Positions 38,011 through 50,809 of a stretch of 64,000 bases of DNA are shown here, piece after piece; positions within the stretch are counted from its first letter, which is position 1; each line of letters starts with the position of its first letter. The stretch comes from Pontederia crassipes (taxonomy: Eukaryota > Streptophyta > Magnoliopsida > Commelinales > Pontederiaceae). Location: assembly GCA_030549335.1 (NCBI GenBank), contig CM060195.1, positions 14,749,501-14,813,500 of the forward strand, read 5' to 3'. A program made the translations under genes and the position numbers. The notes beneath the pieces are model-generated. The model saw only the letters and a program-made list of their open reading frames with translations. It ran no database searches and was not told the origin of the DNA.

Positions 38011-39059
38011 GAGCCGTCGAAAATTTTGACTTTCCAAACCGTCAAAAAATAAAATAATATTATAATAAATTCTATAATTTATTATTTTTATTTTCTATAG
38101 AAATTATCCGTCGCAAAATTGGTTATGACCGTAAGAAAATAAAATAATAATATAACAGATTTGATAATTTATTATTTTTATTTCAGACGATTGTAACCGT
38201 CGGAAATTCCGACAGAAACCTATCCGTCGCAAATTGCGATGGATTTTTTCTGCCGAAAATGACTTGTCGAAAAATCACAGTTTTCTTGTAGTGTTAATGA
38301 CCAACATAAAAATTTTAGTGATCACAATATAGCTAGACATTAATATATTTAATGACTAAAGTTGTTGTCTTTAAAAAGTAATGACGACCATTGATTAATT
38401 AGTTGATAGAAGTGATAATGATCGGATAGTATGTCGTTGAAAATTATCAACGACAAAGATATTCATGGCCACTAATGTGTATAACGACCAATTAAATGGT
38501 CATTAATGATCATTTAACGACCGACATATTTATTATCGTTCATGACTTCTAACAATTGTATAGTAAGTCGCTGAAGATTATTAACGACAAAGATAGTGAT
38601 GATCATTAATGAGTTTAATGATTAACTAAATGATCATTATATAACTTTAACGATCATTTTATCTATGGTCGTTAATGAGTTTTAACGACCAGATTAATGG
38701 TTGCGGACGATTATCAACATCAAAGATAATGATGGCCATTAATGCATTTAACGATGATAGAGATGGCCATTATATAGATTTAACAATCAAACTATTTATG
38801 GTCGTTGATGACTTTTAACGATCGGATGACTAGCCGCTGAATATTATCAACGACAAATATATTCCTAGCTATCAATGTATTCGACAACTAATTAAATTAT
38901 CTTTATATGGATTTAACGACCACATTATTTGTGGTCGTTGATGACTTTTAACGGCCGACACCTCTAAGCGGCCGTTATTGACTTTTATTGGTGGCATCTA
39001 CAATGATCGGTGACGATGGAAAATGCTGGTCGCTAATGACCAATAAGCTTCTTTTATAT

Positions 39060-39990
39060 CCTTCTTAACGAAATCTTCTATAGCTGGAAAGTACTCAACA
39101 GATTCGATTCGAAATATGGCTTTTATTTCTTTAGATCACGTTGAGTTGGTCGACCAATTGACAAAGTCGGTCGACCAGTTGTAGATTTTCCACTGTATTT
39201 GACATCACTATTTATTTCGGTCGTTTGATCGGTTTGACCGATCCTATGACCGATCCCTCGATTCCACCTGCTTCAACCTTCTGTTCATGTCGAACATGCA
39301 TCCAGTCGACTGGTCACTTGACCGGTCATTGATTTTTCTAAAATGCCTATGTTCTGTTCAGTTCGGTATTGCCTTCGGTCGAGCGATCCTTCGGCCGGTC
39401 TTATGACTTTAATGTGATGGAGACTTCTGTTTACTTCGGTCTTGTATTTGGTTGACTGACCGTTCAGCCGATCTTATGACTTAAGAGTTTTCAACACTTC
39501 TGTTCGCTTCGGTCGTCTGTCTGGTCGAACCGATTCTTCAACCGATCTTGCACCTTTAGTACCTTTCCCGATTCTCGGTCATTTGTCCGATCGATCGGTC
39601 CTTCAATCAGTCTTACTTTTTTGTATATAGATCACTTGACAAGCTCGTTAATAACATTTGTTGGCCAATTTATGTTTGTTATCATTAAAATTATGAGAAT
39701 GGTACCAGGTCCAACATAAACATCCTAGCTAACAGGATGCACATTGGACTCTCTTCCAATCATCACCGAAAAGATCATCTTGAGAAGAAGACCACATTAA
39801 AATGTACATTTTTGCGATTTTAAAATTTTTCTTCTACTTTCTCTTCTCATGCCTAGCGGCTTCATCCTTCCTGATGTCGTGTGGACAAATAGACGGAGGT
39901 GTGGTGCACCAAAGAAAGGAGAGAGGTTATCAATGTATGAGAGAAAGAAGGGGAGAGAGAAATAGATGAGTAGACAATTATGAGGAGGCG
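39060..39990. other. Spacer with GGTCGACC-type repeat words
   Basis: Between 39130 and 39620 words such as TTGGTCGACCAATTGAC, GGTCGACCAGTTG and TCGGTCNTTTGTCCGATCGA alternate with CTTCGGTC. Similar words lie at 3770-4075 and 53040-53290. No gene is supported; it is probably an unclassified transposon segment. Confidence 0.4.
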
Positions 39991-40007
39991 AGCATGCCCC
40001 CCGCGGT

Positions 40008-40387
40008 CAGGGATGGAGCTACGTTTCCATGGGGGAGGGGGGGGGGGGGGAGAGGGAGGGTTGGCACCCCCCAATTTTTTTGTACACCTTATGATAATAT
40101 AAAGGTCTCTTATATATTTTAAAATAATACTTAATTTGGCCCCCACAATGAATGGAAATTGAATATATATGTTTCCTTTTATATTTATCTTATTATAAAT
40201 GTAGCTATAAATCACATTATTAGTTATAATATATATTTAAATTTTCCATTTTGAATCTTCTAATTGTCACTAATAAAATTTATTATCAAATATTACAAAA
40301 ATAGACATATATCCTATCTAATAATTAATAATACATTTTATATTGCCCGCACCCCCCCCCCAATATTTTGGGCAGGCTCCGTCCCTG
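40008..40387. mobile_element. hAT-like MITE, 380 bp, 8-bp TSD
   Basis: The left end is CAGGGATGGAGCTACG; the reverse complement of the right end is CAGGGACGGAGCCTGCC. The flanks CCCGCGGT (40000-40007) and CCCGCAGT (40388-40395) match at 7 of 8 bases. A poly(G) tract near the left end and a poly(C) tract near the right end continue the inverted symmetry. The interior is AT-rich and non-coding. It shares its ends with the element at 57-316. Confidence 0.8.
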
Positions 40388-40399
40388 CCCGCAGTTACT

Positions 40400-40916
40400 T
40401 AGCCCTCACTTACTATATTTATGTATTTAGTGTTACAAAAAATCAGTTAATGGTGTTGAATTGTTACAAAAAATTATTTAGTGTATATATTTTCAAAATT
40501 TAGCTTTATGGTTATTCTTTAGGACAGTTCTGGGATATATAGTTTAAGTCCAATAGCCCTATGCACAATAATTAATAAAGGTATGTACAGCGACTCATGT
40601 TTTATTCATAGATTAAGAATTTTTTTCATTTGATTATCCATAGGCATATATAACAACTATATTTTCAAAGACAAAAGCAGCTGCCTGACACGTTCCATCC
40701 GGTAGAATTAAGCTGGTCTGTTCTTAAAAATCCTGTACTTAAAATAAATAGAAAACACTTTATTGGGAAGGTCCTTCAAAGGCTACTACAGCAACATGGC
40801 CGACTTGCAATTTCTTGGCTCTTTTTTCCTCTCTTGACCATTCTCAAGGTCGAGACTGCAGATCATGGATTCATTCGGGGACGTCAGCGCACGTGCTTTG
40901 AAATCCTTATGCTGTC

Positions 40917-40954
<38 letters not shown>

Positions 40955-41000
40955 GTATAATGGTTGTGTAGCGTTGGACGGTTTTGATTAAAACCACCGT
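40400..41000. other. AT-rich spacer with (AT)n tract
   Basis: No gene seen. An (AT)n run of about 32 bp lies at 40920-40951. Confidence 0.4.
40920..40951. repeat. (AT)n microsatellite
   Basis: Uninterrupted AT dinucleotides over about 32 bp. Confidence 0.9.
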
Positions 41001-43980
41001 AAGGCTCTAAAACCACCTCCCTAAAATAATGGGAAACCGTGCCCTTCTTTTTCCCTTCGCAAAAAATGCTCTAGACGAGAGCTCCCTTTTCTTGTTGCTG
41101 CTATGCGAGGCTCAGTGCTCCGATTGTCACTCGCGAAGCCCCTCGCGACCATCGCGACTCCTCTCCATCTCGTTTCTTTTTTTTTTGGTGATTCAGCTAA
41201 TCATCAAGATTTTGATGTTTTATTTTCTTTCCCATTTTTGAGCTTTTTTTTTGTGATTCAGGATCATCACTTTCGACAGTCTCATTATTGTTTTGAGGTT
41301 TTATTTTTTCTGTGATTTCGCCATTAGATATGTGTTCAACCATTTGAAACATATGATGTCAGAGTTTCTTGTATTTTCTTTGATTCCTCTTGCTTCTCTA
41401 AGTGCTTATAGTATTCCTGGTAGTATGGGCATCTGGTCAACCATTAGATATGTATTCAAGTTTATAATTGATTCCGGATAGAATATCTATTGCTTATAAT
41501 GTTTTATTCAAGTTTATATTTCATTATTTTTTATGCTAGAGTGCTATGTGTATTTTACCATTAGATGTAGGCTTACAATCTTTATACTTCCAGTGTTTTC
41601 CCATACTCCAAATCTTATGTAGGACCAAATCTAGCACTGCCTCTATTGAATGGTTGAATTAGTGGCTTCTGCGCTCATGTGGTATCAAATATACGACAAA
41701 GATGGATCACCTTTGTATTGCATTGAATGTACATCAGTCGAATGGTTGATAGATGGCTTATGCACTGAATGTGGTATAATAGAACTAACAACAAACTTGT
41801 TTGGCAAGAGGGGATGAACATAGATGCAGAAGAGTTCGTGCATCCTATTGTATAACTAATATTGGGCCTTTCAATTCTTTTGGTTGAAGCTCAAATAAAA
41901 GAGCTAGCAGCAGCCTTGTTTGGCATGAGGGGAATAATGTACATGGATGTAGAAGAGTTAATGAATCATAAAAAATTTTATAAAGATATCAACAAAGATG
42001 GTTTTTGTTGAATGGACGAATGTGTCATAAAAATATCAACAAGAACTTTATCATTGAGCTTGAAAAGTATAATACAAGATCAATACAACCACTGAAATTT
42101 CTAATGCAGTAGCGCATAAAAAAACTTCCTCAAATGTTCTAGCCACATAAATGTGTAATATAAGATAAAAAAAATAGAAATGCCGGTCTTCCGGCCACTT
42201 TGTTCTTCAACACAGGATCAACACAACTGGACAAGCAACAACAGCAGATTACCTCTTCATCGAGCAATAGCAACAGCTCAGTCTAGCTCTTCAGGAACTG
42301 AAACCATAAAAAATAAAACATTTAATAACTAAAAATTGTAACCATAATTAACTCAACTCAACGATAAAATTAATACCATGTAGTTGCCATTTTTTATCTA
42401 TTAGTGACCAATATCGATCAAAGTAATGCCAAACTCATACACATAATTAATCTTAAGTTGTCCAAATTAAAGTACAGGAACTAGTCATGCATTATTGCTT
42501 ACTTACTCCATTTTTTACACAAAGCAAATGTCCTCGGAAGCATTTCATTTTGAGAAGAGAAAAAAGAATCAATAGCATTCATTTTTATGGAAACGATCAT
42601 CACGGTCAGCTAAATCACAAGAAAAAAAAATGTAGAAGAACGAGACTGGAGAACTCACTTGACAAACAATCGTGAGGAGCAAGAATGACGGTCGACAAAA
42701 TCACAGGTGATAGCGCTCGCTCAGCTTCATTTCCCACAAGGATCACAGATCAACAGAATCACATATCGGTTGAATCGCAAGACAACAAAAAGTGAAGATG
42801 AGAGAGAGGGAGAGAGAGAACTCACTTGACAAAAAAAAAATGATGGCAGCGCTCAGCTTCATTTCCCACAGGCTACACAATAATAGCAGTAAGACTTGAC
42901 TTCATTCGTCTTTCATTTCATTTCGTCTTTAATGGTCTAGGGTATCAAAGAGAAAATTAACGCCTAACGATTCACAAAAAGTGCATGCGTTTGACCTTGT
43001 CAAATTTCCTGATAATTTACTCGATCAGCTTCCAAAGTCTTATAAATGTTGACAGCACTATTAAACATTAATCTCTTCCGGAGTTTAACAAAAAAAGGAA
43101 CGAATGAAGAAAATACAGTGAAACGATGTTCAATATATCGAGTGAGTGGCTAGTTTTGACTTGAGCAAGGCTACAGGCACGATTTCTGCATTCATGCGTC
43201 ATTAATTAATTAATGTACGTCCAGCAAGAAATTAATTAAAGGACGACTTTTTTTCTCATTTATAAAGTCTTTTTCATGCATAGCTCTCCCACCGGGTAAA
43301 TCACCACCGACTTCAAAGTTCGAGAGCATTTAATGTAATTTACCCTTCTTCTACGTCACCATTGAACATAAATTTTCATTTAAAATGGAACAAGCTAAAA
43401 GATGCAACTGACGACCGAATTCTTAGTATATATCTTCCGTCCCAATTTCTCATGTGCAAATGCATACATCTGAAGTGTCGAACTATATATAATTTCCATG
43501 TGCACTGTATCATTATGACAAAATTTTGATAAGAAAAAGGGAATCTGGCACCTCAAAATGGAAGGATAATGTGGATCCAAAGTGATAATTATCATTGATT
43601 TGCATATCAATGATAATCTAAAACTTATTATAAGTGAAAGAATTGACTATAATAAAAAAAATACTTTGGAATTCCTCACTGGATTGTCTGAGACTTTTTT
43701 ATATTGTTTCGAACTCATCGTCGGGATCCTAATCACGTGCGAAAAAGGACCAAATGTTTACAATTCAAGAATCACCAACGTTGTCAAAATTCGACAGCCT
43801 TGCGATGGAATTTGTTGGAGCCATGGAGTCACACAAACACTTTGAACATGGCACCACTCCTTATATATGGAGCGGAGTGTACGCAGTATTCAATAGAACA
43901 TTTCATGGAGGCAAGTCCCAAGATATTTGCTATAAGCAATTATCAAGATAAGATTAATTTTCATAAGTATAATAAAATAA
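41000..43980. other. Spacer with old local duplications, no gene recognised
   Basis: About 41640-41960 holds two diverged copies of a ~110-180-bp unit (GAATGGTTGA...GGCTT.TGC and TTGTTTGGCA.GAGGGGA...GAAGAGTT words). About 42640-42880 holds two copies of AGCTTCATTTCCCACA following ACTCACTTGACAAA. 41030-41480 has overlapping + strand frames with TC-rich codons but no known motif. It may be an old non-coding RNA or a transposon; nothing decides this. Confidence 0.3.
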
Positions 43981-44769
43981 ATGTTTCAAGGATCCTTATT
44001 TATAAGGTAAAGCCAAATAAGAAAAAGAGATATAATCAAACTAAAAAATAAGAAACTAATCCCCCAACTAGAAAATAAGAAACTAGAAATTACACTAATG
44101 GTCTCTTAATTTTGAGTTGATTTTTAATTGGTCTCCCAATTTCAATTTGTAATCAGAACGTCCCTCGTCTTTTATTTTTTTGCACGATTAGTCTTCTTGA
44201 TCGGTGATAGTGGATTTCTCGGTTGCCTTGCATACGTGGCCGACACGTCATTTAAGTCATTTCTCTCTCATCCACGTCATTTAAGTCATCCACATCATTT
44301 AACGCTCCAAATCGAATAAATTACGTGAATTATTTTGTACTGTTCTTAGCAACCGCATGTGATGTGCTCTTGTTGCATGCACATTCACAACCCATCAAAG
44401 GGACTCGTGTCCAACAATAAGTTTATCTTAAAAAATGCTTATAAAAAAATATAATTGAATTCACGCATTTCTTAAATCCTAATGTTAACCTGGAAATCAT
44501 TTTCTACTTGCAATTATATATCTATTCTAAGATTGATGACTTTTGCATGTTGAGACATAAAGGGAGTTATCGTGGCGTTTATACACCATACAGAACGCAA
44601 CGCAGTGGTCCTTGTAAAAGATAAGTTTTTTTCCACGAGCGAACGTTTGAAATCAACTCATCAGAAATAATTTGACAAATGGACATCCGTCATAAATTAT
44701 GGTGGCCCTTCTTCCATCGCAATAGAAAATGTTCCTTGCAAATTGCACCATTCTGTCGGAGGCTATATT

Positions 44770-45155
44770 TTTTTAATTGTAGTTTTGGGAATCAGGCATT
44801 TCAAATATTAAATTATATTTAAAATTTTGACCGCAAGTTCCATTGAAAAACTTTATTATTATTTTTATTGTTTTTTTTAAGTTAGACATTTTTAAATACT
44901 AAATTATATTTTACATATTATTATTACATTTACATTTTTTTACGGACAAAAAATTGTTGAACATTACTTGACGAATCCAGAAATTTAAAATGCTAAAATA
45001 TATTTTATTGTTATGTTTACATTTCCAATTGACAATCCATCAGAAAAATATATGTTTTAATATTTTTTGTAAGTGGGACATTTCAAATATTACCCTATAT
45101 TTTATATTCTGATATTATATTTAAATTTTCGATGGACTAACTATTTTCATAAAAA
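44770..45155 (+). repeat. Degenerate ~100-bp tandem repeat
   Basis: The motif GGCATTTCAAATATTAAATT, then ATATTTAAAATTTT, recurs about four times (near 44800, 44885, 44980 and 45080), each with AGACATTT/GGGACATTT starts and TTACATTT/AAATTTTC ends. It is AT-rich and non-coding, with similarity of perhaps 65-75%. Confidence 0.5.
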
Positions 45156-45159
45156 AAAA

Positions 45160-47140
45160 TGACGGATATGTCCATCAATAATCCTTTTTTGTTAGTAAGA
45201 AATACTAATATTTAAATCTACTATTCTTTTATTTCCAACAAAAATATTTGATGAAATTTCAGTCGACAGTAGTGACCGTCCGTTGCAAGTCGTCGCCACT
45301 AAGCCCTTTTTTTTATAGAATCAAAATCCATCATCATTTCTCATTCTTTTCCTTTCTTGCTGTAAAAATTATTTACAATTTGAGAAGCGTTAGCTGCCAA
45401 TCTTGGGCTAGCTGCAAGTGCAATCTTACTTACTAATATCAAAATACATCATGTGTCCTCACAAAACTTCAAGTTGTTGCCTTCATATATAGATATCATG
45501 AAGTTGCATATTAGTTATAAAAAGAATATAAAACATGCAAAATGTGGGTGATGATACACTAGTTAATAAATGGCAATTGCAGACTCCACAAATTTTGAGG
45601 TGCTAGTGATTTGTTACTCTGGTAATTAAATGATGCATGCATATTCCAGCTTATAATTAATTTGGTTTTGATTCATTTTTCTCGCATGTGTTATTTTATG
45701 AGCTTACTTATTTTAATTTTATGAAAATAAAAATCTATCAAAGTTCTGTATTTTATTATAGAGAAAGCCCGTAAGAAGAGGTAAAAGTCATTAGAAAAGA
45801 TTACACCCAAATCGAAGTAATCATAAAGCAAAAATTAGTATAGTTGGTAGGGACTCAATAATTGAATGTAACAGGTCATGTTAGGGTCATAATTAACGAC
45901 CTATGACATGGGTCTTGACAAAGTCATAATGGCCTGTGAAAATAATAATTTTACCTTAAAAAATTGCCCGATTTATGGGTCATCACAAAAATATCACGGG
46001 TCATGAAATTCATCTTTACCCTAATTCAACACTATAAGGTTCGGCATATCCTTGTCACAGATTGTGAAATCACATTTTAATTTAGGATCAAACACCATTT
46101 AAGCCATTATAAACATGTCACAGACTGTGATGAAGTAAAATTTCGAGATTTTGATGATTTTGCTTAGGAATGTTAATTGCAAATCGACTCCAAATATTAT
46201 CATAAGTTACATGAATAATTTGAAATTATAACTATTTCTTAAGAGGTTTTGGATGGTTTTCCAAATCCTAATTGGAATATAATTAGAATTTTTGTTTTGA
46301 CATTACCAATCAAATGAGGACTTTATGGAACCTTGGGAGCACTCAGGAATATATATAAACATAGGAGTTTAATATCAAAAAATGTGGTTCTTGAAATCTG
46401 AGTGTCATGCTCTATTGTAGAGGACAAATTTTAGAGTTTTTTAATGATTGATCGAAGGAGATTATAGGGTAACTCGACACTTGTGCTTTGCAATAGTCGA
46501 AAGATCATCGGAGGTCATGAATTTTCTCTTAAAATCCTTGTTCGGATGCCCTTTAGTCATATGCCCAATTTATTTTGTAATAAAGATAATTACTTTGATG
46601 AGAAAACTGCATCAACTCTGTTGATTAGATTTGAGTTAATATAATTCATTTTGATTTCTTTTGATTATGGTTCTTGTATTTAATAATTTTTACTATCATT
46701 ATTATATTTTAAGGTAAGACTACAAACTAGGTATAGGGTGGTTAGCTTTATGATTTGATAATTCTCAACAAATTATTTTTTAACTTGAGAATTGAAGCAT
46801 TCATAATGTGAATATAGTTTGTGTTGGGGTCTATTAATTTAGGATATATATCTTTATGTGTCTTAATATTTTGTCAAACTAAAGATTGACTCATCATTTG
46901 TAGTCCTAAGTTCCAGTAAAAATTAAGGTAGTTTGATTTACTGAGCGTACTGATTATTAACTTAAGTAATCATTATTCTTCTTAAGAACTTAACATGTCT
47001 ATCATTATTATAATTCAATCATCGTTGTTGTTCATACAAGTTAATTATTATCATGAATCATCATAATGCTAAGACACAACAATTTATTTGATATTATGTC
47101 ATTTACTTTTTTCACATTTATTTTCCATATTGACATTGGA
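45160..47140. other. Spacer, no gene seen
   Basis: It contains a segment at 45870-46140 with repeated GGTCATG/CATGACC and TCACAGATTGTGA words, possibly the ends of a small TIR element, and AT-rich sequence leading into an Athila-type leader. No coding sequence was recognised. Confidence 0.35.
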
Positions 47141-47149
47141 AATCTATTA

Positions 47150-47440
47150 TTTTCTCATGGAAGATTATTGGGATAGATTAAATTTGATTAGCTCACCATG
47201 GTATTGGCAATTCTACTCGTTACTTTTTACTTGATATGGCTAGTGCACTTGCTACCAAATTAATTTTCTACAATTTTATTGCGTCAAGTTTTTGACATGG
47301 TCAGAAAACTATAGTTCATAATTCTTATTACGAGAGTTTTTATTTTTTCTATTTAACTTCTCTTTTCTTTGATATTATGAAAGCTTTTTAGGAAATATGT
47401 CTTGTACAAAACGTGATTGTTAAAGCTCACATCATTACAC
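47150..47440 (+). other. Second Athila/Tat leader remnant
   Basis: GGCTAGTGCACTTGCTACCA, then TTATTGCGTCAAGTTTTTGA, near 47235-47295 matches the consensus leader order (GTGCACTTGCGG..., GTCAAGTTTTTGGCGCCG) seen also at 27740-27890. The CACTA element at 47441 truncates whatever followed. Confidence 0.45.
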
Positions 47441-50400
47441 CACTACAAGAAATACCGTGATTAGAGTCACAAAATGACATCTCTAAAGCGGCTTTAAATT
47501 GACGCTATCCAACATAGCATCAGTGTCAACTTCGTGCCACAAACTACACGACACAAGCGTTCCGGTGCCAATAACATCACATTGGTGGCAACAAGGATGA
47601 TGACACTATTAGCATCTTCTTTCGATGCTACTGAGACGGTATAATGACACCAGATGTTGGATGGAGAAAATGCATTTAGCGATGACATTTACAATGCCAA
47701 AGAGGATCTAAAAGTGGCAAGGTCAACGTGGCGCTGGATTTTGGCACTATAGTGATGCTACCGAGACGCTAAATCCATTGTCACCACCACCTTTTGTATT
47801 GCAAACTGCAATGCTATTTTGACTTCAAAGAGGTGCTAGTTGTTGTCGTGATGATGATGATTTTGAAGCGCTAAACTTACACACCAATGTGATGCTATCG
47901 TGACACCAATGTCATATTAGAATCTAATTTTGTTGCGTTGTTAATGTGACACTAAGATGTCTTAGTGTGATACGATCAATGCCACGCTAATGTGTCACTA
48001 ATGAGATTCTAATTATGATACATCTTACCCTCTATTACCCTTTAATTCTTCCCTTCCCTCCCTGTATAATTTACAATGCATGCATAATGCATTCTCGACA
48101 TCCATAACAATGTAAAATAAATCAATAATGCCTCAAAATAAAATTAATAACATCATAAAAAGTTATTAATATAAAAATTATTATCACTACAAAATCGTTG
48201 ATGTTACAAAATTTTAATCACATCTAGAGATACAAAAATTTATACCCTCCTAAATCATTATCGTCATCGACATCATTTTTGACATTCGACGACAGACAAT
48301 GTCAGTCCTATAGCTCATGGTGTTTGGTTCTAAAGCTAGATGATGGTCTGAATAATATGCAATTGGAGGCAGCTACTAAGAAAACTATTGAAAAAGCTGC
48401 TCAACAATGAGTCCTTTGATCTTCTCCAGTGTCAGTTGTGCCATGGATGAGCTCGGAATAGATGGGTCACCAACATATCATCCGGTGCCTATTCCTAAGC
48501 CCCTCAAGTATCTATCTCATGTCATACCAAACACCTCCTCCCAAGCAGCAACGTCCCTACAAAATAGATAAGTTTTTATAACTATATAAAGTGTTATGAA
48601 CATTAAAAATATTAATAATTTTTTAGATATGTTACTTGGTGGCTGAGTATTAGCATCATCCCCAAATTTTTCTGTCATGTTTTTATTATATGCATTCTAA
48701 AAGATTTAAACATTGTAAATTTAATAAATCATTTAAACTAATTTGAACAACTAGAAAAATAAGCGATGAGACTTACCAAGACTCCACGAGCACTGAGAGT
48801 GATCAAGTAGTTGGTCTTCCTTCTTTTATACATAGTCTCGTAGACCGTGCAAAAATTGACAAGGTCCTTTTCTTTCTCCTATTCTAACAAATATTAAATT
48901 TTGCAAAAAAAAAAGTAAATGAAAGATACAAGTTTTAAATGAAAGACGAATTAAAGATATAAGTTTTACCATGAGTCGGTGACGTTTCTTAAATTGGATT
49001 GACCTTCATGTATGTTTATGGGCTTTCGGGTTGGAAATTGTATTAACTTTAGCTGTTTGAGACATTATTTGCCAATCTTCATTCATTCTGCATCGACATT
49101 AAATTTTCTAAAATAAAAAATTAAGTAAAAATAATTCAAATATAAATTTACTTATCATTTTATGCATAGTGACTTTCAAACTGAATGCTAATATGCTTTT
49201 GGCATTTCTATATGCCCTGTTCAATGGGGAGGTCGGCGGACATGACGGCCATGCGAAACATATACAAACAATTTTGAAGACGTTTCGCAACCACCTCTTC
49301 GAAGCATCTTCATACCAACCCCAAGCTGAGCTCAAGGCGAAACTAATTTGATTCCTTAAAAATAAGAAAGTAATTTACAAATAATAAAAATGAATTATAT
49401 AACATAAAAACATAAATTATACGATAAATGTGTGAAAGATGTCATCTTTCTCTTTAATCGGGACATTCTTCCATGATCACATCCCTTCTGGGAAGTGGAG
49501 AGGACAAGGCACTGATATCTTGCACGGTAGTTGTAGGTATGAAAGTAGTCCTACAATTTACAAAAAAAAGAATTATTTTCAAATTATAAGGTGAACGATA
49601 ATAAAATTTGTAAAACTTATTTAACTTACGGTTGAACAATATTATTGATAGTGTCCATCCCATTGTCGTGGAATTTATCATCTTTAATCGAAGAGGAATC
49701 GTCTGTTGCAGCAATGGTAGGCTAAGAAGGCTCAAAATGATCGACGAGCACTGTTAAAAGCTAAATCATTAGTGTAATACTAACTCAAACTAAACAAAAG
49801 ATACATGCACTAAGTTCTCACCTCACGTAGTATCAATCGGTGCTTGGTTTGTGGCAATCTGATCGTTATCGTGTGGTGGTGCCAACTCACTAATCGATCG
49901 ATCGAATGCCAGAAAGTGAGGATCTAGCTACTTGTCTTATTGGCGACGTAGTAACTGTCACTATTAAAATAAGAAATAATTGCATGACAAAAAAAATAAT
50001 AATAAATATTTCACTTGGCATAATATGTTGTTCCCTATCATGTGGTCATGATGGTCGGATGCTAGAATGTGACGAATAAGTGTCTATATGTCTTGGCGAT
50101 AGCATAACAACTATCATCATAAAATTTAATTAAAATTTGAGTTGCATGTAGAAAATAAATTAAATACACAAAAAATAACCTGGCATAATATAAGGCATAT
50201 GTCTGTTGTGTAATCAAGATGATTTACCAATAGACCGCCTGCTATGTGATAATTCAATTACATGTCTTGTCGACGGTGCAACAATTGTCATCATTAAAAT
50301 AAAAAAAGTAATGATTATATCGATATAAATCAAATACACATGCAATAAATATATCACCTGATGCTTGAGATGATTCACTAATATATGGAGTGGGCATCTA

Positions 50401-50800
50401 GAAGAACTGGATGATTTCAAAGCTCGACTTCTACTTACGATACCTGAAAAAAATTATTAAGCTCGTGTCATGATTATATTTAATTTATAAAATTAAAAAC
50501 ATATATTTGTATAGATTGTTACAATAACTACGTCATTCAATCGTTTGTCTCGTATTCTAATTGATTCTCATCATCTTCATCATTATCACGATAATCTTTA
50601 GTTGAGTCGTCATCCATAAAATTGTGAAAGTTTGCTTCCAAAAGATCATTTGAATTGAACTCTTCTATTGGCTCATTGTTATTCACTAATTGAATATTCT
50701 CAACTTCTTCGTCTGAGATATGAGGCAGCTAGTTAATCATTTTGCATATGGATAGCATTAAGGCATATTCCATATAGATCATATTATTTAGCATAAGGAT
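47441..50800 (-). mobile_element. Degenerate CACTA element with minus-strand transposase pieces
   Basis: CACTACAAGAAATACC at 47441 is a CACTA terminus and 47460-48010 is filled with GACGCTA-type subterminal words, as at 31430-31870. On the minus strand, GLGIGTG near 48490 and SMAQLTLEKIKGLIVEQLFQ near 48410-48450 resemble the C-terminal end of plant CACTA transposases. KDLVNFCTVYETMYKRRKTN lies near 48805-48870. An acidic stretch (HISDEEVENIQLVNNN, then NDEDDENQLEYETND) lies at 50545-50730, like the acidic tail of CACTA TNP2-type proteins. Stops and frameshifts are frequent. The opposite terminus was not found, so the right limit is approximate. Confidence 0.6.
48390..49350 (-). pseudogene. 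CACTA transposase (plant transposase family) fragments
   Basis: Pieces in minus orientation: SSAWGWYEDASKRWLRNVFK near 49270-49335, KDLVNFCTVYETMYKRRKTNYLITLSARGVL near 48780-48870, and DRYLRGLGIGTG followed by a C-terminal helix ending IVEQLFQ near 48405-48510. The RGLGxG word and C-terminal position match the Ptta/En/Spm group. Introns may separate some pieces; stop codons lie inside others. Confidence 0.5.
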
Positions 50801-50809
50801 TAATTCCTA

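Larger units (their letters stand above)
36586..38293. mobile_element. Complete non-autonomous CACTA element nested in an older CACTA, TSD TTA
   Basis: It begins CACTACAAGAAAA (36586) and ends TTTTCTTGTAGTG (38281-38293). The flanks are TTA (36583-36585) and TTA (38294-38296), a perfect 3-bp target duplication. The left ~430 bp is an array of palindrome-like GACGGTTGCGACCGTC words; the right ~700 bp has diverged ~135-145-bp units, each carrying one such palindrome. The GC-rich centre (37027-37345) is a tandem repeat. No transposase frame is present. Its clean ends against the eroded outer element show that it inserted later. Confidence 0.92.
30727..39055 (+). mobile_element. Large degenerate CACTA element with transposase remnants
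   Basis: It starts CACTACAAGAAAA (30727-30739) inside Athila gag. The left end and the long right part (38296-39030) share AACGAC/GGTCGTTAATG subterminal repeats, as expected of CACTA ends. The exact right terminus is not preserved: around 39040-39055 GACCAATAAGCTTCTTTTA replaces the expected TTTTCTTGTAGTG. The left flank is TAT and a TAT follows this eroded end, which is only suggestive. Inside lie transposase debris (35560-36065), a GACGCTA-type repeat region (31380-33150) and a complete younger CACTA (36586-38293). Confidence 0.65.
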
